Assembly (NCBI RefSeq): GCF_021538615.1
Contig: NZ_JAJHIZ010000003.1
Coordinates: 3,596,001 to 3,660,000, forward strand
DNA length: 64,000 nucleotides
Direction: 5' to 3'
Origin: Niabella agricola
GTDB taxonomy: Bacteria; Bacteroidota; Bacteroidia; Chitinophagales; Chitinophagaceae
Made by a program: the position numbers and the translations under genes. Numbering within the stretch: position 1 is the first letter of the stretch; each line of letters begins with the position of its first letter. The notes under the pieces were generated by a model. That model ran no database searches, had not been told where the DNA came from, and saw only the letters and a program-made list of their open reading frames with translations. Positions 35,460 through 44,160 of this stretch are shown here, piece by piece.

Positions 35460-37829
35460 ATGAAGAGTCTATTGACAAAAACCACTGCAGTTGCTGCAAT
35501 GATGGCCGCTGTTACTGTATCAGCACAGAATAACCCGGGAGTATTAACCGTAGAGGAGATCATGCGTGATCCGAAATGGATGGGCAGTTCTCCCGCTGAT
35601 ATAGCTTGGGCAAATGATGGGCATACGTTGTTGTTTAACTGGAATCCCGATCGTAATCCGGCTGATTCACTATACCGGGTAACCATGGCAGACAAAACTC
35701 CGCATAAGCTGGCGCCGGAAGAACAGCTCCGGGCTGTATATGCATACCAATTGCGCTACAATGGCAAGCGGACTGCAGCTGTTTGGGCAAAGGAGGGAGA
35801 TGTCTATTACCGGGCATCCGGCGGCAGGGTAACGCGGGTCACACAAACCCTGGAAGGAGAATATAACCCTGTGTTCAGCTTTAACGATACACGAATCGTA
35901 TATACCCGTGGCCAGAATCTTTATTCCTGGGACATTGCTACCGGTGCATCCCAACAACTGACCAATTTTACAAGCGATGCGCCGGCAGATAAAAATAAAA
36001 AAGGAAACGCAGAGGAGGAATGGCTAAAACAGGATCAACTGGCTACCATGGATGTATTGCGGGAACGGAGCAACAAGCGTCTTGCTACAGCGCGTTATCA
36101 AAAAGCAGTGGAGCGGGTAGAACTGCGGCCGGTTTATCTCGGAGGTAATATGCTCACAGGAGTTGCCATCAGTCCCGATGGGCGGTTTGTAACTTACCAG
36201 CTGTACACTGCAGGAAACGGTAAAAGAACTGTCGTACCGGATTATGTAACGGAAAGCGGCTATACCACCGATATTTCCGGTCGCACAAAAGTGGGCAGTC
36301 CCCAGGGCAGCGCGCGTTTTTTTGTTTATGATCGTATAAAAGATACAGCCTATAAAATTAACACCGAACTGATCCCCGGCATCCGTGACATACCGGCATT
36401 TGTAAAAGACTATCCGGCGCAATGGGAAAAGCTAAAAAAAGATCCGCCGCTCCGTAATGTAAATATATGGGGTGTAGTGTGGTCGCCCAACGGCAAATAC
36501 GCCCTGCTGGACGTATATGCCGATGATAACAAAGACCGGTGGCTGATGCTGATGGATACTGCCACAAGGAACCTGAAACTGGTGAATCGGCAACACGATG
36601 ATGCCTGGGTCGGCGGGCCGGGCATTGACCCGCGTTCCATCGGGTGGATCAACAGTGAAACGGCCTGGTTTCAAAGCGAAAGTACCGGATATTCGCATCT
36701 GTATCTTTATTCCCTGGCATCCGGTACCGAACGGGCGCTCACAAAAGGCAACTACGAAGTACAGGACGCGAAACTCTCCAACGATAAGCAATCCTTTTAT
36801 ATTACAACCAACGAGGTACACCCGGGCGAAAAGCAGTTTTATAAACTGAATATAAAAACCGGAACAGCCCAAAGACTTACCACGCTTGAGGGCGCTAATG
36901 AGGTTAACCTGTCGCCCGATGAAAAATACCTGGCCATCCGGAATTCTTATATCAACAGGCCCTGGGAGCTGTTTCTGCAGGAAAACAAAGCAGGTGCAAA
37001 GCTGGTCCAGATCACGCATATGGCGCAGTCAAAGGCGTATCTCCAGTATCACTGGCGTATACCGGAGGTGATCTCCTTTGCTGCCAGGGATGGGGCACCG
37101 GTATATGCAAGGGTTTACAAACCGGAGAATCCCAAACCCGGTATGCCGGCGGTGCTTTTTGTACATGGCGCGGGATACCTGCAAAATGCGCATAAATGGT
37201 GGAGCTCCTATTTCCGGGAATATATGTTCAATAATCTTCTTGCGGACAATGGTTATTACGTAATGGATATCGACTATCGGGGTAGTGCCGGTTATGGCCG
37301 CAACTGGCGTACCGGTATTTACCGGCATATGGGTGGCAGGGATCTGACCGATCATGTAGATGCCGTAAAATATTTAACCGATACCTATAAGATCGATCCT
37401 GCAAAAGTGGGCATATATGGCGGGTCTTATGGGGGCTTTATGACCCTGATGGCTTTGTTTACAATGCCGGATGTATTTACGAGCGGGGCAGCGCTACGGC
37501 CGGTTACCGATTGGGCCAACTACAACCATGGATATACCTCCAATATTCTGAACGAACCGTTTACCGATAGTATTGCCTATCATAAAAGTTCGCCGGTCTA
37601 TTTTGCAAAAGGACTAAAGGGCAACCTGCTGATCTGTCATGGAATGGTAGATGTAAACGTACATTACCAGGACGCGGTGAAACTGGCACAACGCCTGATG
37701 GAACTAAAAAAAGACAACTGGGAACTGGCTTCCTATCCTATGGAAGACCATGGGTTTGTAGAGCCAGCTAGCTGGACAGACGAGTATAAACGGATCTTTA
37801 AAATTTTTGAGCAAACGCTGAAGAAATAG
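35460..37829 (+). CDS. S9-family prolyl oligopeptidase-like serine peptidase, secreted
   Basis: This 789-residue protein has a signal peptide (1-22, ending VSAQ), a long beta-propeller (about 30-520) and a C-terminal alpha/beta hydrolase domain of the DPP-IV/S9B type. The catalytic triad is visible: Ser656 in GIYGGSYGGFMTL, Asp731 in MVDVNVHY and His764 in MEDHGFVEP. It probably removes dipeptides or cuts short peptides in the periplasm. It lies after an M28 aminopeptidase in the same direction but with a 254-base gap, so shared peptide use is likely and shared transcription less so. Confidence 0.94.
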   Translation: MKSLLTKTTAVAAMMAAVTVSAQNNPGVLTVEEIMRDPKWMGSSPADIAWANDGHTLLFNWNPDRNPADSLYRVTMADKTPHKLAPEEQLRAVYAYQLRYNGKRTAAVWAKEGDVYYRASGGRVTRVTQTLEGEYNPVFSFNDTRIVYTRGQNLYSWDIATGASQQLTNFTSDAPADKNKKGNAEEEWLKQDQLATMDVLRERSNKRLATARYQKAVERVELRPVYLGGNMLTGVAISPDGRFVTYQLYTAGNGKRTVVPDYVTESGYTTDISGRTKVGSPQGSARFFVYDRIKDTAYKINTELIPGIRDIPAFVKDYPAQWEKLKKDPPLRNVNIWGVVWSPNGKYALLDVYADDNKDRWLMLMDTATRNLKLVNRQHDDAWVGGPGIDPRSIGWINSETAWFQSESTGYSHLYLYSLASGTERALTKGNYEVQDAKLSNDKQSFYITTNEVHPGEKQFYKLNIKTGTAQRLTTLEGANEVNLSPDEKYLAIRNSYINRPWELFLQENKAGAKLVQITHMAQSKAYLQYHWRIPEVISFAARDGAPVYARVYKPENPKPGMPAVLFVHGAGYLQNAHKWWSSYFREYMFNNLLADNGYYVMDIDYRGSAGYGRNWRTGIYRHMGGRDLTDHVDAVKYLTDTYKIDPAKVGIYGGSYGGFMTLMALFTMPDVFTSGAALRPVTDWANYNHGYTSNILNEPFTDSIAYHKSSPVYFAKGLKGNLLICHGMVDVNVHYQDAVKLAQRLMELKKDNWELASYPMEDHGFVEPASWTDEYKRIFKIFEQTLKK

Positions 37830-38017
37830 GCATTCAAGCCGGATGCCCATCATTGCGGATATTGGACGTTTTCCTGCAGCGCAGGTAAGGCACCGGGATT
37901 CGGCGGCGTATTGCAGGATGTTCCCACGTGTTGTCTGGCCTGCCAATGACATCTATTTTTATTTAAAAAAAATAATATATGAAAATGATGTAACTTCAGG
38001 GTGCTAACACAACACCT

Positions 38018-40096
38018 ATGTTATCTTCTGCTGACCTGTTCCTGGCCCGGGCGCCGTTCTTAAAATTATTGCTTCCGTTTGCCGGTGGCATTCTGTTGTA
38101 TATGTATCGACCGGTGCCCGTGGTGGGCTGCGCGATGGGTTTCCTGGTATCCGCTGCAATGGTCCTGCTGTTCCGCACAATTCGGGGATACCGGCGGTTA
38201 CAGCTGCAATGGGTAGAAGCATTGCTGATAGCGGCCGTCTTTGTTTTCCTGGGTATGCTGATCACAGCTGCAAAAGATGTGCGGGCACGTGGCAACTGGT
38301 TTCAGCACCAGTACCGGCCTGGCATGTATTTGCATGTTACCCTCCTGGAACAACCGGTTGAAAAAAAACGTTCTTATAAAGCGGAAGCCGGAGTCCGGCA
38401 CCTGCTCACCCATGCCGGTGCGGAAACGGTTAGCGGACGGATCATTCTATATTTTAAAAAAGAGCCGGGAATAAAGCGGCTCAGGGCTGGTACTCAGCTG
38501 ATTTTTAGCAGGAAGCCGCAAGAGATCAGGAACCCGGGAAATCCCGGAGCCTTCGATTACAAACGCTATGCCTTCATGAACGGGATCACACACCAGGTGT
38601 ATCTTACTCAAAAAGACATAGCGGTACCGGTTATGCAAAAGGAATCCGGTGTCTGGCTCTGGTTGTACCGGCTACGGGCATCCATCCTGGGTATTTTAAA
38701 AAAGTATATACATGGTGCAAAGGAACTGGGGCTGGCAGAGGCTTTGTTAATCGGGTATCGCGATGACCTCGACAAGGATCTGCTGCAATCTTACAGCGAT
38801 ACAGGTGTGGTGCATGTGATCGCTGTCTCCGGTATGCATCTGGGATTGATCTACTGGCTGCTCGATTTTTTATTAAGTCCATTGCGGAAAAGGCGGCAAA
38901 CACGTTGGCTGCATCCGGTTCTCGTATTGGGGATCCTGTGGGTTTTTAGTTTGCTGGCAGGTGCGGCCGCTTCCATCGTACGGGCTGCGGTGATGTTTAC
39001 CTGCCTGTTGCTGGGAAAACAAATGGGACGCAGCGCTTCTGTTTATAATACGCTGGCTGCCTCGGCTTTTTTACTACTTTGTTACAATCCTTACTGGTTG
39101 TGGGATATAGGATTCCAGCTTTCCTATGCCGCGGTGCTGAGTATTGTTGTTTTTTACAAGCCCCTGTATCACCTTATTACGATCAATAACCGGTTGCTGG
39201 ATGCGGTATGGCAACTCTGTGCCGTGAGTATCGCTGCCCAGGTTCTGACTACTCCGTTGAGCGTCTACCATTTCCACCAGTTCCCGGTTTATTTTCTGAT
39301 CACCAACCTGCTGGTGGTACCGGTATCCAGTGTAGTGCTGATCGGCGAACTGGTATTGGTACTGATCGCCCCTGTTACTCCGCTTGCCGTTTTTACCGGC
39401 CGCATACTGGAGGGCATCATCTGGTGGATGAATCGTATGGTTGAAACGCTGAGCTGGTATCCCTTTGCACTGTGGAAAGGGTTGGTTATAAATATACCGC
39501 AGGTACTGATGCTCTATATTTTTATAACAGGCGCTGCGGTGGTCTGTATACAAAAACAAAAGCAAGGTTTATGGGCAGCAGCACTGGCACTATGTGTAAT
39601 CATGGGGATCCGGATGGTTTCCTTTTCCAGGGCAATGCAGCAGAAACAGATCATCGTTTATAATATTCCCCGTGGAGCTGCTGTGAGTTTTATCAGGGGA
39701 AGGGATCAGCTGTTGTATGCCGACTCCCTGGCTATAGCGGATCCTGCAGTCAGCAGAAATGTGCTGCAACCCGCGGCGGTCAGCTATCGGCTTCGGTCTC
39801 CGGAAACGATCGAAACGATCTGCAAAAACGACCGTTTGTTCTTTGACGGACGGCCGGTGTTGCTCGTCAGGACGCCGTTGGAGGATACGGTTTACGGGAT
39901 CGCAGATCTGGTGATCCTCAGCGGGAATCCACGTTTGTATATTTCGGATCTGTTGCAAAGGGTACAGCCCCGGCAGATAGTAATCGATGGTGCGGTGCCA
40001 GGCTGGAAGGCGCGTCGCTGGCAGCAAGACTGCGACTCGCTGGGGATTCCCTGCCATCAGGTTTTGGAGAAAGGAGCTTTTGTAATGAGCCTTTGA
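38018..40096 (+). CDS. comEC: ComEC/Rec2-family DNA uptake channel protein
   Basis: This 692-residue protein has an N-terminal DUF4131-like part with membrane spans, then the Competence domain (about 225-510; LIGYRDDLDKDLLQSYSDTG, VHVIAVSGMHLGLIYW, GAAASIVRAAVMFTCLL) with many membrane helices. ComEC forms the inner-membrane channel for single-stranded DNA in natural transformation. The C-terminal 160 residues do not show the HxHxDH metal site of the beta-lactamase-like domain found in Bacillus and Gram-negative versions, as in many Bacteroidota homologues. The purH promoter lies in the end of this gene. Confidence 0.9.
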   Translation: MLSSADLFLARAPFLKLLLPFAGGILLYMYRPVPVVGCAMGFLVSAAMVLLFRTIRGYRRLQLQWVEALLIAAVFVFLGMLITAAKDVRARGNWFQHQYRPGMYLHVTLLEQPVEKKRSYKAEAGVRHLLTHAGAETVSGRIILYFKKEPGIKRLRAGTQLIFSRKPQEIRNPGNPGAFDYKRYAFMNGITHQVYLTQKDIAVPVMQKESGVWLWLYRLRASILGILKKYIHGAKELGLAEALLIGYRDDLDKDLLQSYSDTGVVHVIAVSGMHLGLIYWLLDFLLSPLRKRRQTRWLHPVLVLGILWVFSLLAGAAASIVRAAVMFTCLLLGKQMGRSASVYNTLAASAFLLLCYNPYWLWDIGFQLSYAAVLSIVVFYKPLYHLITINNRLLDAVWQLCAVSIAAQVLTTPLSVYHFHQFPVYFLITNLLVVPVSSVVLIGELVLVLIAPVTPLAVFTGRILEGIIWWMNRMVETLSWYPFALWKGLVINIPQVLMLYIFITGAAVVCIQKQKQGLWAAALALCVIMGIRMVSFSRAMQQKQIIVYNIPRGAAVSFIRGRDQLLYADSLAIADPAVSRNVLQPAAVSYRLRSPETIETICKNDRLFFDGRPVLLVRTPLEDTVYGIADLVILSGNPRLYISDLLQRVQPRQIVIDGAVPGWKARRWQQDCDSLGIPCHQVLEKGAFVMSL

Positions 40097-40109
40097 ACGC
40101 TTACCTTTG
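40078..40109 (+). promoter_or_regulatory. Bacteroidota-type promoter of purH
   Basis: TTTTG at 40078-40082, a 19-base spacer and TACCTTTG at 40102-40109 match the class consensus (TTTG, 19-21 bases, TAnnTTTG). The start of transcription would be near 40115, 25 bases before the purH ATG. The upstream box is inside the last codons of comEC. Confidence 0.65.
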
Positions 40110-40139
40110 CGGCTCAATAAGCACTCCAATTCAGTTTTT

Positions 40140-41663
40140 ATGAACAAAAAGATACAATCTGCACTCATTTCCGTTTTTTATAAGGATGGCCTGGAACCCA
40201 TTGTAAAGGAATTGTCCCGTCTGGGCATTACCATCTATTCTACCGGCGGTACCCAAAAATTTATTGAAGAGATGGGTATACAGGTGGTTCCCGTGGAGCA
40301 GCTCACTACCTATCCCTCCATACTCGGCGGACGCGTGAAAACCCTGCACCCATCCGTGTTTGGAGGTATTTTGGGTAGAAGAGACCTGGAATCGGATGTA
40401 GCAGAAATGGCAGAATACAAGATCCCCGAAATCGACCTGGTAATTGTAGACCTGTATCCTTTTGAAGAAACCCTGGCAAGCACCAACGAAGAAAAGCTGA
40501 TCATCGAAAAGATCGATATCGGTGGTCCCTCCATGATCCGTGCAGCGGCCAAGAACTTTAAGGACGTAGTAGTGGTAGCGGCTAAAAAAGATTATGCCGG
40601 CCTGGAAGAACTGCTGAAAACGCAAAACGGTGAAACCTCCATTGAGCAACGCAAATCCTTTGCTGCAAAGGCGTTTGAGATCGTAGCGCATTATGATGTG
40701 GCCATTTCCGCTTATTTTAACGGAAACAACGGTGAATACTTTTTACAATCTGTAAACAGTCCCAAAGCTATGCGCTATGGCGAAAACCCGCACCAGTCGG
40801 GTACCTTCTATGGCAACCTGGACGCGCTGTTTAACCAGCTGAACGGTAAGGAACTTTCCTATAACAACCTGGTGGATGTGGATGCCGCAGTGCAGCTGAT
40901 CCATGAGTTTCCGCAAGGCGGAGAGGTGGTATTTGCCATTATTAAACATACCAATGTTTGCGGCGTAGCAGCAAGGAACACGGTAAGCGAAGCCTGGAAG
41001 GAGGCACTGGCCGGAGATCCGGAAAGCGCTTTTGGCGGCGTGCTGGTAACCAATGGTACGGTAGATGAAGCAACTGCCAATGCCATCAACGAGATTTTTT
41101 TTGAAGTACTGATCGCACCTGCATTTGATGAAGCCGCGCTGAATATCCTAAAGTCTAAAAAGAACCGGATCCTGTTACAGCTCAAATCTCAAACCTCAAA
41201 TCTCAAATCTCAATCCAAATCCGTTCTCAACGGCGTGCTTATCCAGGAACAGGACAAAGGCAGCTACGCGGAATGGAAAGAAGCCGGAGGCCGCGAAACC
41301 ACCGCAGCAGAAAAAGCAGACCTGGAATTTGCCAATATCATCGGCAAGCACTTAAAATCAAATGCCATTGCATTGGTAAAAAACAAGCAATTGGTGGGCA
41401 AGGGCGCCGGTCAAACAAGCCGTATCGATGCCCTGCGTCATGCCATTGAAAAAGCAAGGCAATTTGGTTTTGATCTGAAAGGCGCGGTACTGGCAAGCGA
41501 TGCATTCTTCCCGTTTAATGATTGTGTGCAGATTGGCCACCAGGCAGGTATTGAAGCGTTCATTCAACCCGGCGGATCGATCCGCGACAAGGACTCTATT
41601 GAATATGCGCAGCAAAATAACCTGGCGATGGTGATCACCGGTATGCGGCATTTCAAGCACTAA
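40140..41663 (+). CDS. purH: Bifunctional AICAR formyltransferase/IMP cyclohydrolase
   Basis: This 507-residue enzyme catalyses the last two steps of IMP synthesis. The N-terminal IMP cyclohydrolase part shows ALISVFYKDGLEPIVKEL and GGRVKTLHPSVFGGIL; the C-terminal transformylase part shows RYGENPHQSGTFYG, IKHTNVCGVA with the catalytic Lys-His, and ASDAFFPFNDCVQIG. The ATG at 40140 fits both the family N-terminus and the promoter. At residues 348-360 the sequence QLKSQTSNLKSQSK is encoded by a CTCAAAT-type repeat normally found between genes; it falls in a variable surface loop, so the enzyme is probably functional. Confidence 0.98.
   Translation: MNKKIQSALISVFYKDGLEPIVKELSRLGITIYSTGGTQKFIEEMGIQVVPVEQLTTYPSILGGRVKTLHPSVFGGILGRRDLESDVAEMAEYKIPEIDLVIVDLYPFEETLASTNEEKLIIEKIDIGGPSMIRAAAKNFKDVVVVAAKKDYAGLEELLKTQNGETSIEQRKSFAAKAFEIVAHYDVAISAYFNGNNGEYFLQSVNSPKAMRYGENPHQSGTFYGNLDALFNQLNGKELSYNNLVDVDAAVQLIHEFPQGGEVVFAIIKHTNVCGVAARNTVSEAWKEALAGDPESAFGGVLVTNGTVDEATANAINEIFFEVLIAPAFDEAALNILKSKKNRILLQLKSQTSNLKSQSKSVLNGVLIQEQDKGSYAEWKEAGGRETTAAEKADLEFANIIGKHLKSNAIALVKNKQLVGKGAGQTSRIDALRHAIEKARQFGFDLKGAVLASDAFFPFNDCVQIGHQAGIEAFIQPGGSIRDKDSIEYAQQNNLAMVITGMRHFKH
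41181..41219. repeat. CTCAAAT low-complexity tract inside purH
   Basis: CTCAAATCTCAAACCTCAAA continues as TCTCAAATCTCAATCC. It is made of the same words as the intergenic tracts at 33.5 and 45.4 kb, but lies in frame in the coding sequence. Confidence 0.8.
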
Positions 41664-41677
41664 AGAGGCTGAAATTA

Positions 41678-42502
41678 ATGGTATCCATGCAGGTACCTCC
41701 TTCCGATATATTAAAACCTTTTATCAGGCATTACCTGTTCCTGGATATTAACGGAGCCGAGGCGGAGCAATGGTTGCGTTTTTTCCCGGACGGGAGCAGT
41801 TCGCTGGTCCTTACGTTTGGTGCCAGGTTGTACCGGCCGGCTGGTACCGAAACAAGCATGCTGCCGGAAGCATTCCTGTACGGAGCCCGTTCTACGTATG
41901 AAGAGGTACTGGTAAGGGACGTAGTGCGGATCGTCGCCATAGTTTTTCGGCCTGACGGGCTTTACCGGTTGTTGGGAATACCGGCATTGCAGCTGAAAGA
42001 TCGCATTTTGCTACCGGATACAGCTTTAGGCACCCGGATTCAGCAACTGTACGACCGGCTGTATACGTCTGGTATTGCTACCTGGTCCGACATCCTCAAT
42101 CACTTTTGGAGCACGTATGCAATGCCGAATCGAAGTGACGGTATTGTAACTGCAGCGCTTTGCTATATCCATAATAATGCCGGCATTATTTCCTCTGGAC
42201 AGCTTACCCGCTTGCTTGGTTATTCTGAACGGCAGGTGGAACGTAAATTCCTTTTTGAAACGGGTAACACTCCTTCGGCTTATGCGGGTATTCTGCGCAT
42301 ACACCGGTTTTTAAAATACCTGGAACAACATCCTAACGAGTCGCTTACCCGACTGGCGTATAATGCCCGGTATGCCGATCAATCGCACCTGATCAAAGCT
42401 TTCCGGAAGGTTACGGGGCTTACACCAACGGGGTATCTGAACGCAGATCATAAACTGGCCCGTAATTTTATAGGATCGGTAGCCGGCAATAGCGGGGCCT
42501 GA
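41678..42502 (+). CDS. AraC-family transcriptional regulator
   Basis: This 274-residue protein has an N-terminal sensing region with the pattern FIRHYLFLDINGAEAEQWLRF and FPDGSSSLVLTFG (DUF6597-like) and a C-terminal AraC HTH pair (about 155-260; GQLTRLLGYSERQVERKFLF, then SLTRLAYNARYADQSHLIKA and FRKVTGLTPTGYL). It starts 14 bases after purH and may be co-transcribed. The ligand and target genes are unknown. The Met at residue 4 is an alternative start. Confidence 0.9.
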   Translation: MVSMQVPPSDILKPFIRHYLFLDINGAEAEQWLRFFPDGSSSLVLTFGARLYRPAGTETSMLPEAFLYGARSTYEEVLVRDVVRIVAIVFRPDGLYRLLGIPALQLKDRILLPDTALGTRIQQLYDRLYTSGIATWSDILNHFWSTYAMPNRSDGIVTAALCYIHNNAGIISSGQLTRLLGYSERQVERKFLFETGNTPSAYAGILRIHRFLKYLEQHPNESLTRLAYNARYADQSHLIKAFRKVTGLTPTGYLNADHKLARNFIGSVAGNSGA

Positions 42503-42568
42503 AGACTTGTCGGAATGATACAATTTTTGCAGATTTACAAGTAAGAACTTTGCATCAAAATCAATTTT

Positions 42569-43534
42569 ATGGATGGATTGAAGATTGCTACGGCTCAGTT
42601 TGAAAACAAAAGCGGCGATAAAGCCTATAATCTTTCGGTGATCGCATCGCTTTCCCGCAAGGCGGCGGAGGCGGGAGCACAGGTGATCGCTTTTCACGAG
42701 TGCTCCATTACCGGTTATACTTTTGCACGGCATCTTTCCCGCGAAGCACTTACGGCCATTGCCGAGCCGATTCCGGAAGGGGAAAGCACACATCGTTTGC
42801 AACAAATTGCCATGGATAATGATATCATCATCCTGGCAGGATTGTTTGAGAAAGATGCGCAGGACCGGTTGTATAAAGCCTATGTATGCGTAGATAAAAA
42901 CGGGCTATTGGCAAAATACCGTAAGCTGCATCCGTTTATCAATCCGCACTTATTGCCCGGCGATGCATATTGTGTATTTGAGATCCTGGGCTGGAAATGC
43001 GGCGTCCTGATCTGCTATGATAACAATATTGTTGAAAATGTACGGGCAACCCGGTTACTGGGGGCCGAGATTATTTTTATGCCGCATGTAACGATGTGCA
43101 CACCCTCCACCCGGCCGGGTGCCGGTTTTGTAGATCCGCAGTTATGGGAGAACCGTGAAAAAGATCCCACCTCCCTGCGACTGGAATTTGACGGGATGAA
43201 AGGGCGCGACTGGCTGATGAAGTGGCTGCCGGCAAGAGCTTACGACAATGCGGCTTATGTGATTTTTTCAAATCCGATCGGTATGGACGACGATCAGCTG
43301 AAGAACGGCTGTTCCATGATCATTGATCCCTATGGCGATGTAGTGGCCGAATGCCGTTTTTTTGAAAATGGTTTTGTAATTGCCAAATTGTATAAAGAGC
43401 ATTTGCGGAAAGCCGGAGGCCATCGCTATATCAACGCACGAAGACCGGAACTGTACAAAGACATCCTGGGCAAAGCCCATACTTCAAACCAGCAGGTGGT
43501 TTGGCTGAACAAAGATGAAATGTCCGGGCCCTGA
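42569..43534 (+). CDS. Nitrilase/carbon-nitrogen hydrolase family protein
   Basis: This 321-residue enzyme has the Glu-Lys-Cys triad of the family: Glu44 in AFHECSITGY, Lys119 in KYRKLHPF and Cys149 in GVLICYDNN. The family hydrolyses nitriles or amides; the overall sequence is nearer to amidases of the aliphatic amidase/N-carbamoylase kind than to true nitrilases, but the substrate cannot be set. It follows the AraC gene after 66 bases in the same direction, which may point to regulation by it. Confidence 0.9.
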   Translation: MDGLKIATAQFENKSGDKAYNLSVIASLSRKAAEAGAQVIAFHECSITGYTFARHLSREALTAIAEPIPEGESTHRLQQIAMDNDIIILAGLFEKDAQDRLYKAYVCVDKNGLLAKYRKLHPFINPHLLPGDAYCVFEILGWKCGVLICYDNNIVENVRATRLLGAEIIFMPHVTMCTPSTRPGAGFVDPQLWENREKDPTSLRLEFDGMKGRDWLMKWLPARAYDNAAYVIFSNPIGMDDDQLKNGCSMIIDPYGDVVAECRFFENGFVIAKLYKEHLRKAGGHRYINARRPELYKDILGKAHTSNQQVVWLNKDEMSGP

Positions 43535-43562
43535 TCTGCAGGCTACATTTTTTCAAGGAAAA

Positions 43563-43594
43563 TTTGTCTACCTACTAATAGGTAGGTATCTTTG
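43563..43594 (+). promoter_or_regulatory. Promoter of the tetR-fabF operon with overlapping TetR operator
   Basis: TTTG at 43563-43566, a 20-base spacer and TATCTTTG at 43587-43594 form a full class-type promoter. The perfect palindrome TACCTACTAATAGGTA at 43569-43584 fills the spacer exactly. The start of transcription would be near 43600, almost at the tetR ATG (43603), so the message has a very short leader or none. Confidence 0.75.
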
Positions 43595-43602
43595 ACAGCG
43601 AA

Positions 43603-44160
43603 ATGAGTACGCGGTCGGAGATCATACGCATCGGGGACGCCCTTTTAAGGGAGCGGGGCTTCAATGCCTTTAGTTTTTCAGACATTTCACACCGGCTGCA
43701 TATTAAAAACGCCTCTATTCATTATCATTTTCCGACAAAAACAGCGTTGGGACTGGCAATTATCGCCGAATATGAGAAACGGTTTGCCCAGCTCCGGCAG
43801 GATTTGAAGAACCAGCCGGTGATGGAAAAGCTGGAAGCGTTTTTTAATGTGTATATTGCTGCAAAAGAAGAAAATAAGATCTGCCTGGTAGGTGCTTTGG
43901 CTACTGATTTTTATACGGTAGATGCCGAAATGCAAGAAGCGCTCGGCAAAATGGTGCAACAGGTACTAAACTGGCTGATCTCCATACTGGAGGAAGGAAA
44001 AGTGCAGGGAATCTTTTTTTTCGAGCTTCCGGTGCGGACAAAAGCATTAATGATTACCACCAATATGATTGCGGCACTGCAGTTGACGCGGGTTACCGGA
44101 AAAAAAGATTTTAAAGAAATAAAACAGACATTAATAAACGAATTAATACATAAACAATGA
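43603..44160 (+). CDS. TetR-family transcriptional repressor
   Basis: This 185-residue protein has the N-terminal TetR HTH (about 8-55; IIRIGDALLRERGFNAFSFS, HRLHIKNASIHYHFPTKTAL) and an all-helical ligand-binding region. It probably represses its own operon through the palindrome inside the promoter just upstream. The stop overlaps the ATG of the fabF-like gene (ATGA), so the two are translated together and the regulator likely senses a fatty-acyl or related molecule. Confidence 0.93.
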   Translation: MSTRSEIIRIGDALLRERGFNAFSFSDISHRLHIKNASIHYHFPTKTALGLAIIAEYEKRFAQLRQDLKNQPVMEKLEAFFNVYIAAKEENKICLVGALATDFYTVDAEMQEALGKMVQQVLNWLISILEEGKVQGIFFFELPVRTKALMITTNMIAALQLTRVTGKKDFKEIKQTLINELIHKQ

